The notes below the pieces were generated by a model. It was not told where the DNA came from, did not search any database, and saw only the letters and a list, made by a program, of their open reading frames with translations. A program made the translations under genes and the position numbers. Below are positions 1-9,866 of a stretch of DNA of 64,000 nt, piece after piece (position 1 is the first letter of the stretch; every line of letters begins with the position of its first letter). Location: positions 62,001 to 126,000 of the forward strand of contig JAJNNX010000031.1 in NCBI GenBank assembly GCA_023159155.1, read 5' to 3'. This DNA comes from Ustulina deusta (taxonomy: Eukaryota > Ascomycota > Sordariomycetes > Xylariales > Xylariaceae).

Positions 1-720
1 TAATATATATTATTTATAATTTATATAAAATAAGTGCTTAAATTAATTAGTTTTATGTATTTTTTATTTTATTAAGAATTATATAATTAATAATAATAAA
101 TTGCAAATTTGCTAGAATTATAACTTTGTTTTTTAATTTATATTTGTTTAAGCTACCTATATTAATTATTAATATAGCTTTAAAAAATATATACTAAATA
201 TACTATTTTTATTTAATTTGTACTTTTAATAGTACTTAATATTAATATAAGTTTAATAATTTATTTTAAAGTTTTTTATTACTAGTTATATATCCTAGCT
301 ATTATATATATAACTTATTAGTATATTGCTTGTTTATTTTATATATTTTTTATAGTAATAGTAGTAGTAATATTAAGTAAACTTATTAACTAGTTATATT
401 ATTTATTATAAGTATATTTAGCTTTTTAATAAAATTAGCAATTATTTTTTTTAAATTATTAATATTGTTTTTTAGCTCTATTATACTATAAGCTATATTA
501 ATAATAAAAATATTAATTTGTTTTTAAAAGTTTTTAATAGTATTGCTTTATAGAACGCTAATAATCTTATTAACTAGGGCTATTAGTACTTCTAATGTTT
601 TATTAGCTATTTTAAAAGTTTTAGAATCTTTGCAGTACAATAAAAAGTGTAAAAAAAGTGCTAAATATAATAAAAATAAAAATAATGCTATAAAGCTGCA
701 TAAATAGCTATTTGTGCTTT
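1..720. repeat. AT-rich, gene-free block (RIP-like)
   Basis: This stretch is almost entirely A and T, rich in TA and TTA runs, with only scattered G/C. No coding frame can be followed. Base composition changes abruptly to ordinary fungal DNA around 720-780. In Pezizomycotina such blocks are usually old repeats mutated by repeat-induced point mutation (RIP), or subtelomeric/centromeric isochores. The link to RIP is inference from composition; no recognisable transposon remnant is visible. Confidence 0.7.
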
Positions 721-2076
721 AATACGGTCCTTTTATAGAACTAGTTATTTGGTATTACTAGGTCTGATCTAAAGGTCTATATTAAGTATGGTTGTAAAAG
801 GAAACTAACTAGGGTATCTGACGGAGGTGCGAGGTATTTATGCCCTTAATTAGGTGGGTCGGTACCTGGTGCCTAAGGGCTACGCACGGTGCCCTTTCAT
901 GCACGTACCATTGTACTGACTCAATGGATTGACTTCAATGGAAGCCAATGGCAATGGGATCCACACACGGATAGATCCAGATGCATCAGGCATTCTTGGT
1001 CGCGTGTATGGACGACGCCCCTATCAAGGGGGTTTTCAATGAACAAACACTGTCGCGTGTCGTACCATAGTTGAACTGCTTTGTACCGCACCTTTCGTCA
1101 GATTCCCCCTCAATGATCGGTCACCGCTTCGCTTCACCACCACACCTGGTTGACCTTGCTAGCTCCCCCGGCCCATACAGCCACACTGTGACCTAGCTAT
1201 ACTCTTCAAAGTTAGGACATCTCTTTCACGCAAGTCATACTAGGTAGCATATGATTATGTACGTGATCGAAACTTCGGCTTTGTCCCTCGTTCCCTGTCT
1301 GAAGTGCTTGCATCATGGATACGTTTTTAGTCAAAGTTTGGTATCATTTGGCCCACCGAGTTCTTTAAATGGGAGGCAAAGCCTGGTAACAAGCGCAGAA
1401 TGCCATGCATTGCTGCCCCATAGAGGGGTCCACGCAGGTGGGGATGTTTTGTACCCCTGAATCTGTGACGAAAGAGGGGTTATTAGCCACCGAAGAGCAG
1501 ACACGATACAGTCATACGCCATCAAAAGACCTATTGCGGCAGAGGGAAGATAGCTATCAACGCACCCCTAGCGACGTGTCTATCCCTAGGGAGATTTGAT
1601 GCGAAATCAAAATCGCTAGGGCCGACAGGATCAAAATAGAATAAGCTATTAACGCTACACTCACTGAGCTGGCTAAGCAGTAGGAAGACACGTCAAGCAT
1701 CCGGCGCCGGAATCTTGTCGATGAGGTGGAGTATCAGTTCAATATGCTGGGATCACGTAATAAGATCTAGGCAGTCGCGACACGAGTGGAGGGACGAATG
1801 AGACTTGGAATGAGACTTGGCAAATGGTCTTGTGAGATGAATTTAAGGGATTCCTTGATGCTTCTGATTTATCGCCATCACCTTATGGGTGGAGATACTC
1901 GAACTGAGCAACAAGCTGAGGGGGGCAAAATTATAAGGACGTCATCTGAAGGAGTTCAACACGCCATGGTATCCGCAGGCCATATATCCTAACCATTTGT
2001 CCATTTCATAACAAATCGAATGGCGCCCCCATCATCTCATTACATTAACCATATCATGAACGGTCCGCCGTTGGGG
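721..2076. other. Intergenic, no gene seen
   Basis: Composition is normal but no frame gives a convincing protein. The short ORFs overlap one another on both strands and lack domains or splice-supported extensions. I see no RNA gene here. Confidence 0.5.
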
Positions 2077-2798
2077 TTAACGGTTTAGCCCGCGATCCAC
2101 TCCGCGCCAGGCGATGGCAAGGAAGTCACCATATCGGCAATATTGTCTACATTTCCCGTACAGTCGGGTGGGCTCTCCGCGCGAACCTTGGCGACGGCTT
2201 TGGATATCGTATCGTTGGAGCTTAGGGCGTCGTTTCGCCTTTTCAGCTGCCTGCCTGGCGCAATCGGGCTGGCAGTCGCGCTTCTCTCGGCAAAGTCCCG
2301 CGCTGGTCACTTCACCATTCTCCGCGTCGCGGCCTTGGACGAAGCGGGAACGGCACGCCACGTCAGTTTCTCCAGGCGATGGCATATTCGTGGAAGTTCG
2401 AAGAATGCTGAGGAATTCCGTATTCAGCCAGTCCGCAGAGACAGGCCTGTCAAGAACAGTCGACCGCCTTCCTCGACATACTTGCGCGGCTGGTGCACTG
2501 GGGGGAGCTGCGGCGCTTGTTGAATACGAAGACTCCATGGAACTCCTTTCGCATAAAATCTTCGAGGTTTCGACGTGTTTGACGCCTGACTTGCTCATCG
2601 CAATAGCGATGCGTCCAAGCTCCCTAGTTTCGTAAAGAATACCGCCGTCTCGTCGACCTTAGATACATCAGTTTTCATGATATCTGCTCTGAGCATAATG
2701 TCAGGAGCTCTGGTTGTTATTTCCCCCATAGTTGATACCGATGAGACGTAGTTGATACCCGCGCCGGTCCTTGCGAGATGCAATGCCATAGCTACCAC
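2077..2798 (-). other. Doubtful GC-rich ORF area, possible gene relic
   Basis: Around 2077-2640 the DNA is GC-richer than its surroundings and several frames on both strands stay open for 120-170 codons, so frame length alone proves nothing. On the minus strand the frame running from about 2798 into 2598 is broken by a stop. The pieces read like ordinary protein but match no family I recognise. It may be a decayed gene or an exon of a gene whose other exons I cannot find. I would not assign a product. Confidence 0.2.
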
Positions 2799-4294
2799 AT
2801 GCCATAACTAGGACCGGTCACTGAGTTAGTCGAGGTCCATACTTCGAAGTAAGTCCACGAAAATTGCACAATATCGACTTGCCTATGGCTACTCTGCCGG
2901 CTAAGGTCTGCAAGTTACTCATTATGAATTATGAGCCCTTCGGCATGCGAGGTAGGGAGTTAAGAGCAGAGTCAAGGCGGTCTATCTAGACCCTTTCTCT
3001 ACGTCACTCTAGCGCAGTGGTTGCTTGCTGTCTTCATACCTTTCTACCTTCATCACATTCTCGCAATCACCAAGTGTAGGAGAACCTCATCGTCATAGAT
3101 GGTTAGTTAGACCGCCACCCAAGTGAATCATGGGGATCCGGTATTGACTTGTTAGACGCGAAGGGAGTCATGCACATCCTTGCTGAGAATTAATCCTGAG
3201 CAGTAAGTAGTTGTAGGTGCGAGGTGAACGTCGAATAAGAGCCGCACTCCAACTCGATCGGTATATCTGTGGGTTGACCAACACGGTTGTGCAATGCTGA
3301 TAGGGCCACTCGACTGAAGGAGCTCAACATGTGAACTTCCCGAGACTACCGTACTTCTTCATGAATAGGGATCTCTGCTTGGCGATTATCCTTGAACGTG
3401 ATGTTAAATTTATATCAGCCGTTTTAAACCATCAAACGAAGACAAGCCGCGCACATGCTCGCCCAAGTGATTTACGCGACAGCTCGAGTTCATATTTCTC
3501 TTTACAGGCAACGAGGATAGATGCTCTATTCTCGCATCCGAAGTTAGGGTTTTCTTGCTGTGGCGTTGAGCGATAGGTAATGAATGTTCAAACTGCATGC
3601 CTAGATCAATGAATCGGGTCAGAATGCCTAAAGTGATGATTATGGAAAGTGGTAAGCGTGCTACGTACTAGTTTTCGTAGTATCATAGGACGGAGGGTGC
3701 ACCCTGGGGTATTTAAAACATCGTATACAAAAGCTCGACGAGTTATATTCATCATTTCAGTGGCATTTCTGCATTCAACCCTACATGTATGTATGTAGGT
3801 ACTTAGGTACACACGGGAGCAGCCGGAAGGGGGTAGGGGAAATACTAGGTAGTCTGTACCTAAGGCTAAGGTAGGGACCTACCTAGGTATGTCGATTCAC
3901 CTTCCTGGCCAGCTGCGGTATTGGAATATCGCGGTACTTTATAAGAAGGAGCTACTGAGGTAGGAGGTAGATAGGTACAAGTTCTACCCTGTAATCGCAC
4001 CGAATTATAGGAAGGTACGTCACTCACCCAATCCCGCAAGGTGATAAAACAGCTAAGAGGAGGCACCTTCCCTAAGTGCGTACATGTAGGAGGTATGCAA
4101 GAGTTTAACGGAAGAGCAGGATGGCCACCTCTCCCTACCTCTTATCCACCCGAGACGAACCCAGATCTGTCCAAATGATATTCTGCTCTCCCTAGAAACT
4201 AAGGCATCGACACCTAACTCGACGAGCCAGATGTCGATCTTCTCACCTGCATGGCAATATTAATCGATCCTCACGGACACAACCAACTGTCAGC
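2799..4294. other. Intergenic, with ACCTAGGTA-type words
   Basis: No convincing coding frame. From about 3780 to 3905 the sequence is dense in overlapping words such as TAGGTACTTAGGTAC and CCTACCTAGGTA, a low-complexity pattern seen in most of the longer gaps of this window. The last few hundred bases are the presumed promoter of the gene starting at 4295. Confidence 0.5.
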
Positions 4295-6090
4295 ATGATT
4301 TCTCGCTTTCCTTCCATTCAGTCCTTTTACTCGAGGGAAGTAGCCTCGGAAGGAGGGGGCTCCTCTGCTAATCCCGTGAAATCTGGCGATGGCTTCACAG
4401 CCGCTGAAGTGGAAGCAGCCGTCAATCCCCTTTCACGACCCTTCCGGCCTTCGAGACACTATGATGTTTGCCCAATCGCGGAGCTTCAGACAGGCATGCA
4501 TAACTACGAAATCACGGGGAGATTGGTCAACTTCTCCTCTCCTTTGGGCTCACATGGAGCACAAGCAAGTGCGGAAGGCTACTATTTCCTTGTCATATCT
4601 GATGGTACTGCAGCGATAGCAGTAAGTTCAACGCGTGCCCCAACAACAGCAATCATCACACCCGCCTTCACCGTGTTCTCATGCTGTTTCCAGATAAAGA
4701 TGTACTGCAACTCATGCGAGTACCAGCCGCTCCTAGGCCAGCGCATCACGGTCTGGGCGACCGCTATATCCGCCGGCAATCAGGCCGAGATCGGGCACAT
4801 TCCGTTCTGCTCCATAGCTACCACGATATATCTTGGCCGCAACGGCGCAACCCATATAGAATTTCACGTTGATGAGGCCGGTTCTGCAGAGGACAACTCG
4901 CTACACTGTCCGCTAGAGTTGAACTGTAAACGAAACGACCATCTCCCAGGCCTCATGACCTTGAAATCCTTCCTCTCGGGAGGATACGAGCTTGGGACAG
5001 GAAAAGTCCTGGTCTGCGTGCGGAGTGTTGGACCGCGGCGAAGTGTCGCCTCGAAGAAACGGGAAGCCAGTCTAAGCCTGATCGAAGTGGGTATTTACGA
5101 CGATACTGCACATTGCGTGTTGAAACTCTGGCAGGAGAAGATCCCATCCGCAAAGGCATGGGTGCCGAACCAAACAGTTCTACTCGTTTCCCAGCCATCG
5201 TGTAGCCTCAATGATGGCGCCAATCGTCATGCTGAGATTGGTATAGGGTATAGCTCTATGGTTGATATTAACCCTGATTATCCGGAAGCTAGATGGCTGC
5301 GTAAGAAGATCCAGGAAATGGCCAAGAGAGAAAGCGTCATTATCCCTTATCCCGGGGATAACTGGGACTTACAGCTGGCTATGCATGGGCCCAACCGGAC
5401 ATTGTATACCCTTGCCGAACTCGAAGATCAAGTACGCAATCAAGATCCCGTAACCAATTTCACAGGGAAGCTAAGCGTGCTTGTTCTTGAGATGAACCTG
5501 ATGGACCACTGGCGTAAAGCTACCACCTATTGCACTGAATGGTAGGCTCCTCCTGTCCAACAACGCGTTGACGACTGAATAATATGCAGTTGCGGGATAC
5601 CCCTTTACGCAAACAAAACAACCGCAGTGTGCAAAAATTGCGACTCCCAGCAAGACCTCTCTTTGAACCCGCGTTTACTTGGTGCATTCCTCGATGAGAG
5701 TGGTACGATTAGCGGAAATAAGCTCATATGGAACAATGACGCTTGGACTCAGTTCCTCTTCGGAGCAGCAATTGAAATAGATCCTGAAGACCACAGACAG
5801 GGGAATGCTATTGAGCGGTCATGGCGGGACATTGCAGGATTCAACACAAACGCGCTCCGAGACCTAGAAGCGCAACTACTGTACTCCCGTACTACGTTGA
5901 CGTTTGGGTGGTCAGTTGAATTGGGAAGACTTTGTATTCTCGGCGTCGAGTGGTAAGCGCGCGTATCGATAACGATGCTGTGAAAGACGCTACCAAATTT
6001 AGCTTTATCAACATCCAATATTCTTGGGAGGGCCTGAAGGTTCACCAAATAAGGGGATCGAGTACACGAGGCCATTGTTGCGAAGTATGA
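4295..6090 (+). CDS. MEIOB-like OB-fold single-strand DNA-binding protein
   Basis: Four exons (4295-4621, 4694-5541, 5590-5952, 6003-6090) join to 541 residues. The first intron is 72 nt, has no stop and would read through in frame, but its GTAAGT and CAG ends are good. The protein has RPA1-like OB-fold texture. Near the C-terminus, residues about 389-412 give a cysteine set C-x2-CC-x3-P then C-x2-C, formed only after splicing at 5541/5590, as in the zinc-bearing C-terminal OB fold of RPA1 and its meiotic relative MEIOB. MEIOB-type proteins bind single-stranded DNA in meiotic crossover repair; that role is inferred from family. A more distant RPA1-like protein is the alternative. The last short exon is the least certain part. 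Confidence 0.6.
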
Positions 6091-6340
6091 GAGGGGGAGG
6101 GGGAAGTTAGCCCAAGCTAATGGGTTATGTATTGTGTGTATCTTTGGGAGACGCCACTGCGCTCTACGTCTAGCGTGCTGAACTGGTATCTATCTAATCA
6201 TGATCGCAGCCTCATGGCCACTAGCCTGCCCTTCGTCATTAAGCATGTAACAAAGAAACTGCTCGCACCTCGCACAAACCAGACTTTTCCATACCGAGTC
6301 ATGAAGAGGGAACAAAAGAAATCCGATCATTAAGTAGCGC
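6091..6340. other. Convergent intergenic spacer
   Basis: This 250-bp gap separates the 3' ends of two convergent genes. No ORF or repeat stands out, and it presumably holds both 3' untranslated regions. Confidence 0.5.
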
Positions 6341-7327
6341 CTAACCCTCCATTTCCTCATCCTCGTCGTCGTCGTCGAGGTCGATGTCGCTGTCAATGGT
6401 GTTGCCCATGAAATAGTCGATGGCGTTGGGGTAGATATCCTCAGCGATGGTGACAGCGACCTCGTGGCCAGCGGGGAATGTCTCGACGGCCTCTTCAGTG
6501 AAGTCCTCGTCATCATCATCGTCCTCGTCCTCGTCCTCGTCCATATCCTGGCCAGCCTGAGCGGCCTTCCGCTTAGCGAACAAGTCGGCCTTGGCCTCGA
6601 CGTGCTCGGCGGCGCTGATCCAGCGGCCGCGGTAGGAGAAGAAGTTGAAGAAGCTTAGGGTACCCTCGGTGTTGCTCTCGAGCTTATTCACAAGGGCCTG
6701 GTACTCGGGGATATTCTTGGCGGCGGCGTCACGGGCGTGGCGGGCGTCGTTGGCGAGGACGCCATCGAGCTTCTGCGAGGCGTCGGCCTTTTGGGCCTTC
6801 CAGAACGCCAGGGCGGCGTCCGACAGACCCTGGGTGAGATCCTTCGCGGGGCTCTTCCAGTTGATCTTGATGGGCTCGGAGACGAGGCCAGCGGAGCCGT
6901 CCTTGCCATAGCGGAAGTAGAAGGTCTTGGTCAGCTCCTTGTCGGCGAACCACTCGTTGTCACTAAAGCGGAAGGTGAACTGGAGCGAGCGGGGCTCGCC
7001 GAACTTGTCGAGGCCCAGGTCGGAGGGCTTGGCGGAGGCCGGAATCTCGGGTCGCGTGACCTCGACGGAGGTGAGGGAGGCTGAGAAGACCTCGAGGTCG
7101 GCGGGCGTCACGGTTGCCTCGATCTCCGAGGCCGCGTTGTCGAAGGTCACGGCCCAGAAGCTCGGGATCTTGGCGATGGTCTTCTGCCGCGCTGCGAAGA
7201 TGTCCCGCGACATCAGGTACTGCTTCGCCGTCACCTCCGTGTCGACGTCTGAGATGGCCGCCTCGAAGAGGTGCAGCTCCTTGATGGTCTGCGGGTCGAT
7301 GACGACTTCAGCATCGGGTGAAGACAT
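6341..7327 (-). CDS. NAP-family histone chaperone, Vps75-like
   Basis: A single exon of 328 residues starting at an ATG. The N-terminus begins a long helix (about residues 10-55) as in the dimerisation helix of NAP/SET proteins. The central domain carries the family signature: an aromatic strand region around residues 115-160, then an SFFNFF segment near 225. The tail holds two very acidic stretches, one of D/E at about 265-278 and one at the extreme C-terminus. Proteins of this family bind H3-H4 or H2A-H2B; Vps75 works with the Rtt109 acetyltransferase in the nucleus. The length fits Vps75/SET better than NAP1 (about 400). I see no intron and no damage. Assignment to Vps75 rather than another SET-like member is moderate. 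Confidence 0.82.
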   Translation of the reverse strand: MSSPDAEVVIDPQTIKELHLFEAAISDVDTEVTAKQYLMSRDIFAARQKTIAKIPSFWAVTFDNAASEIEATVTPADLEVFSASLTSVEVTRPEIPASAKPSDLGLDKFGEPRSLQFTFRFSDNEWFADKELTKTFYFRYGKDGSAGLVSEPIKINWKSPAKDLTQGLSDAALAFWKAQKADASQKLDGVLANDARHARDAAAKNIPEYQALVNKLESNTEGTLSFFNFFSYRGRWISAAEHVEAKADLFAKRKAAQAGQDMDEDEDEDDDDDEDFTEEAVETFPAGHEVAVTIAEDIYPNAIDYFMGNTIDSDIDLDDDDEDEEMEG

Positions 7328-8555
7328 GATGGGCGAAGAAACCGGCGGGCGGGGTGTTTTTTTTGTTTTATGGTTTATGGTGAGGCGTGGTTAAGGGGAG
7401 GAATGAGAAGAGAAGAGGATGTGAAAAATATCAAGGAGCTCGACAGAAGACGGGGCACGTTCCTTATAAACAGGCCTGCTGAAGCTGGATTCACCTGGAC
7501 AACGCAAACACTTCTGTCTCTACATATGCTATTTCATAAATAATAAGAGGGGTTCAGCACAATAGGGAGAGGGAAAAAAATCCTTTGAATCATACCCAAT
7601 CTCCATTGGCGGGGTGCTGCTTGGTCCCACCTTGAAGGGAAAAATACAATGCGACCCAGCAACTAACCGGTACCTACCAGATCCCCTTTGCGCTTTTGTG
7701 CTACCTAATTGGGGCAAGCGGTCGGGATTTCTGCATCCTCAAATGGAGGCGGCCAGTAGCGCACAAGAGAAAATTTTCGTGTTTTTTTTTTCTGTCCCAT
7801 CACTGTTTGTTAGGGCTTGTTCTAGCAATTAACGCGTCGAGTTGTTGGCAAAGCTTTTTGCGCCTACCTACATCTACCTAGGCACACTACACCAAGCTCG
7901 GCAATCCACCCCTCCTTACGTGGCAATGGTTCAACGTCGAAGGAGGGGTATGCATTCAGACCCTTGACTCGATTAATTAGTTGCCGGGGGTCTAGCTGCA
8001 CCTAAGGAGCTCCACTGCGCCGTTCGTCTTTTTTTAGGGCCATTGTGTTGTGTCGTGTATCTACCTAGTGTAGAGGAGTCGGTAGCTTAGCGGGAACATC
8101 GATAAGAGCGGTCAAAATACCTACCTAGTTTACCTACGAGTCGCCATGAACAGGGAGGTGGGCGGATGGAAAATGTCGGCACAGATCATTACTCGGGTAG
8201 AGAAAGTAGTAGGGGGGGATATAAGGAACGACTAAACGTTTTTGTTGACAATGCTCTGAGGGTATGTCTAGCAACCTGAAAATGCTATCTATCAAAAGGA
8301 CGTCTATAGAAAAAAGGCATCCATGTACTACTCTCTCTCCCTCTCTGTGTGTCTCTCTCTAGCGTAGATCTCCACCTTTATAGTCTCAAAATCTATCCCA
8401 CTATACACAGGTGTACATTCTCCTCTATCCTGTAACTACCGCCGTCTAACTTTGAGAGAAGGGGCCCAATATGAGAAGTCGCTTGGAACGTGCGTGTCTA
8501 GCAAAAAGCGTATTAAAAAAAAAAGGCTGAATGAATGAATGATCGCCCGTCCCTC
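7328..8555. other. Intergenic: chaperone promoter and F-box gene 3' flank
   Basis: No gene recognised. The left side is the presumed promoter of the NAP-like gene, with a TTATAA-type element on its strand near 7461-7470. The middle (7860-8140) has several CTACCTAGG words. The right end leads into the 3' side of the F-box gene and includes a CT/GT microsatellite. Confidence 0.5.
8329..8361. repeat. CT/GT microsatellite
   Basis: A short run of CT dinucleotides, interrupted by CCC and a GTGTGT block, lies in the 3' flank of the F-box gene. It is seen directly in the sequence; no function is implied. Confidence 0.8.
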
Positions 8556-9866
8556 TTATGTCAATGTGATGGTGTAACTTTCTCGGCGATTTCTTGGTAG
8601 TAATGGTCGACAGTGTGCTAATGTTGAGTTGATGGATTTGGCTAGGGTGGTCTTGACCGCCTTGGCCGCGACATCGTTGGTTTGGATGAGGTAATCCAAG
8701 AGTTCCGCGACCTCTTCGTCGGTGCCCAGCTCGTTGAAAAATTCCAATCTCTCCAGACGGGGCGGGATGCCGAAGGAATCGAGACGGGGCTTCTTGGATT
8801 TCCTGCCGAAAAGCTGCCAGTCCCAGTTGAGACGGAAGACCTTGAGGGCGACGAAGTCTCGCATGCGCAGCGACCGTCTGCTGCCCATGGTGGGGAAATC
8901 TATCGTGACGCTCTCCAGGGATTCGCACTGGGATCGCAGCGCCACGATGTAGTCCCCCAGGTTGTCGGAGCTCTCTTCCAGCTCGGGCGTCGGCTCCGCG
9001 CTATGCGTCATGACGAACTCCTCCAGGGCCTTTGGTAGCTCGAGGACGTCCCCGAGCGCATCGTCGCTGATGTCGCACTCGATCAGATGGAGCTTCTTCA
9101 GCGGAAGCTGGTGGGGACGCTCGATGAAGTCAAACCCTCGGTAGTCCAGCTTTGCTCTTCGGATGAACAGGGTCTCGAGCGTCGGATGCGCGAAGATGTG
9201 GATGTTCTCGCGGAGATCCCAGTAGGCGTTGTCCGGGCATTGGTAGAACAAACTGCACGACTTGAGACAGGCCAGGTCGAAGGGTCCGTTGAACAGGGCG
9301 CCGATGCCGTGCAGCAGAGTGGCGGGGACGGAGACCTCCAGCTCCTGCAGGTTCGACATGGTGGAGATGGTGCGCACGAGACTGTCGAAATGCGCAGGCG
9401 CATAGTGGGAGTTGGCGATGTGGCCGTTGAGACTCAGGTGCGAGAGTTCGCTCGTGGGATACTCGAGACTGGCCGAGTAGATGGCCGACCCGCGACGCTC
9501 ACGGCGCGTCAGAGACTCGCCGAACACGAGGTGATGTTCGGGCTTCTCGAAGCGCACATCCTTGTAGAGAATCGAGTCGGCCACATCATGCCACTTTTTG
9601 TTGACGAGAGAGACGCTGCACAGGTCGCGCGGCGAGGTGTCGGCCAGGATCTCGAATATCTGCGCCAACACGCCCTCTGGCAGGTCTGCGAGGCGACGAC
9701 TACTATTCCTGCTGCCGGTGGTGCTGCCGGTGGTGCTGCTGTTGTTGCTGTTGTTGGTGCCGGTGCTCATGTTGTCCGTGTGGTTGGTGATACCGCCGCG
9801 GCGCTTGACGGGCGCACGAGTCTTAGCCTGAGGACCTGGTCCACTAGTACCATCATCGCGGGACAT
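8556..9866 (-). CDS. F-box protein with LRR-like C-terminal part
   Basis: A single-exon ORF of 436 residues. The first 55 residues are low complexity, rich in N, S, T and G. An F-box follows at about 58-105, with the LADLPEGVLAQIFEIL core and the SLVNKKWHDVA segment, which in F-box proteins contacts Skp1 in SCF ubiquitin ligases. The rest is a leucine-rich, repeat-like substrate-recognition region (recurring L-x2-L-x-L patterns at about 140-400) typical of fungal F-box/LRR proteins. The substrate is unknown. The ATG is preceded on the minus strand by ordinary promoter sequence and there is no sign of an intron. Confidence 0.85.
   Translation of the reverse strand: MSRDDGTSGPGPQAKTRAPVKRRGGITNHTDNMSTGTNNSNNSSTTGSTTGSRNSSRRLADLPEGVLAQIFEILADTSPRDLCSVSLVNKKWHDVADSILYKDVRFEKPEHHLVFGESLTRRERRGSAIYSASLEYPTSELSHLSLNGHIANSHYAPAHFDSLVRTISTMSNLQELEVSVPATLLHGIGALFNGPFDLACLKSCSLFYQCPDNAYWDLRENIHIFAHPTLETLFIRRAKLDYRGFDFIERPHQLPLKKLHLIECDISDDALGDVLELPKALEEFVMTHSAEPTPELEESSDNLGDYIVALRSQCESLESVTIDFPTMGSRRSLRMRDFVALKVFRLNWDWQLFGRKSKKPRLDSFGIPPRLERLEFFNELGTDEEVAELLDYLIQTNDVAAKAVKTTLAKSINSTLAHCRPLLPRNRRESYTITLT

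Noticed and set aside
2114..2635. Plus-strand ORF of 173 codons
   Set aside because: It overlaps an equally long antisense ORF and a third frame; GC content explains the openness and no family is recognised.
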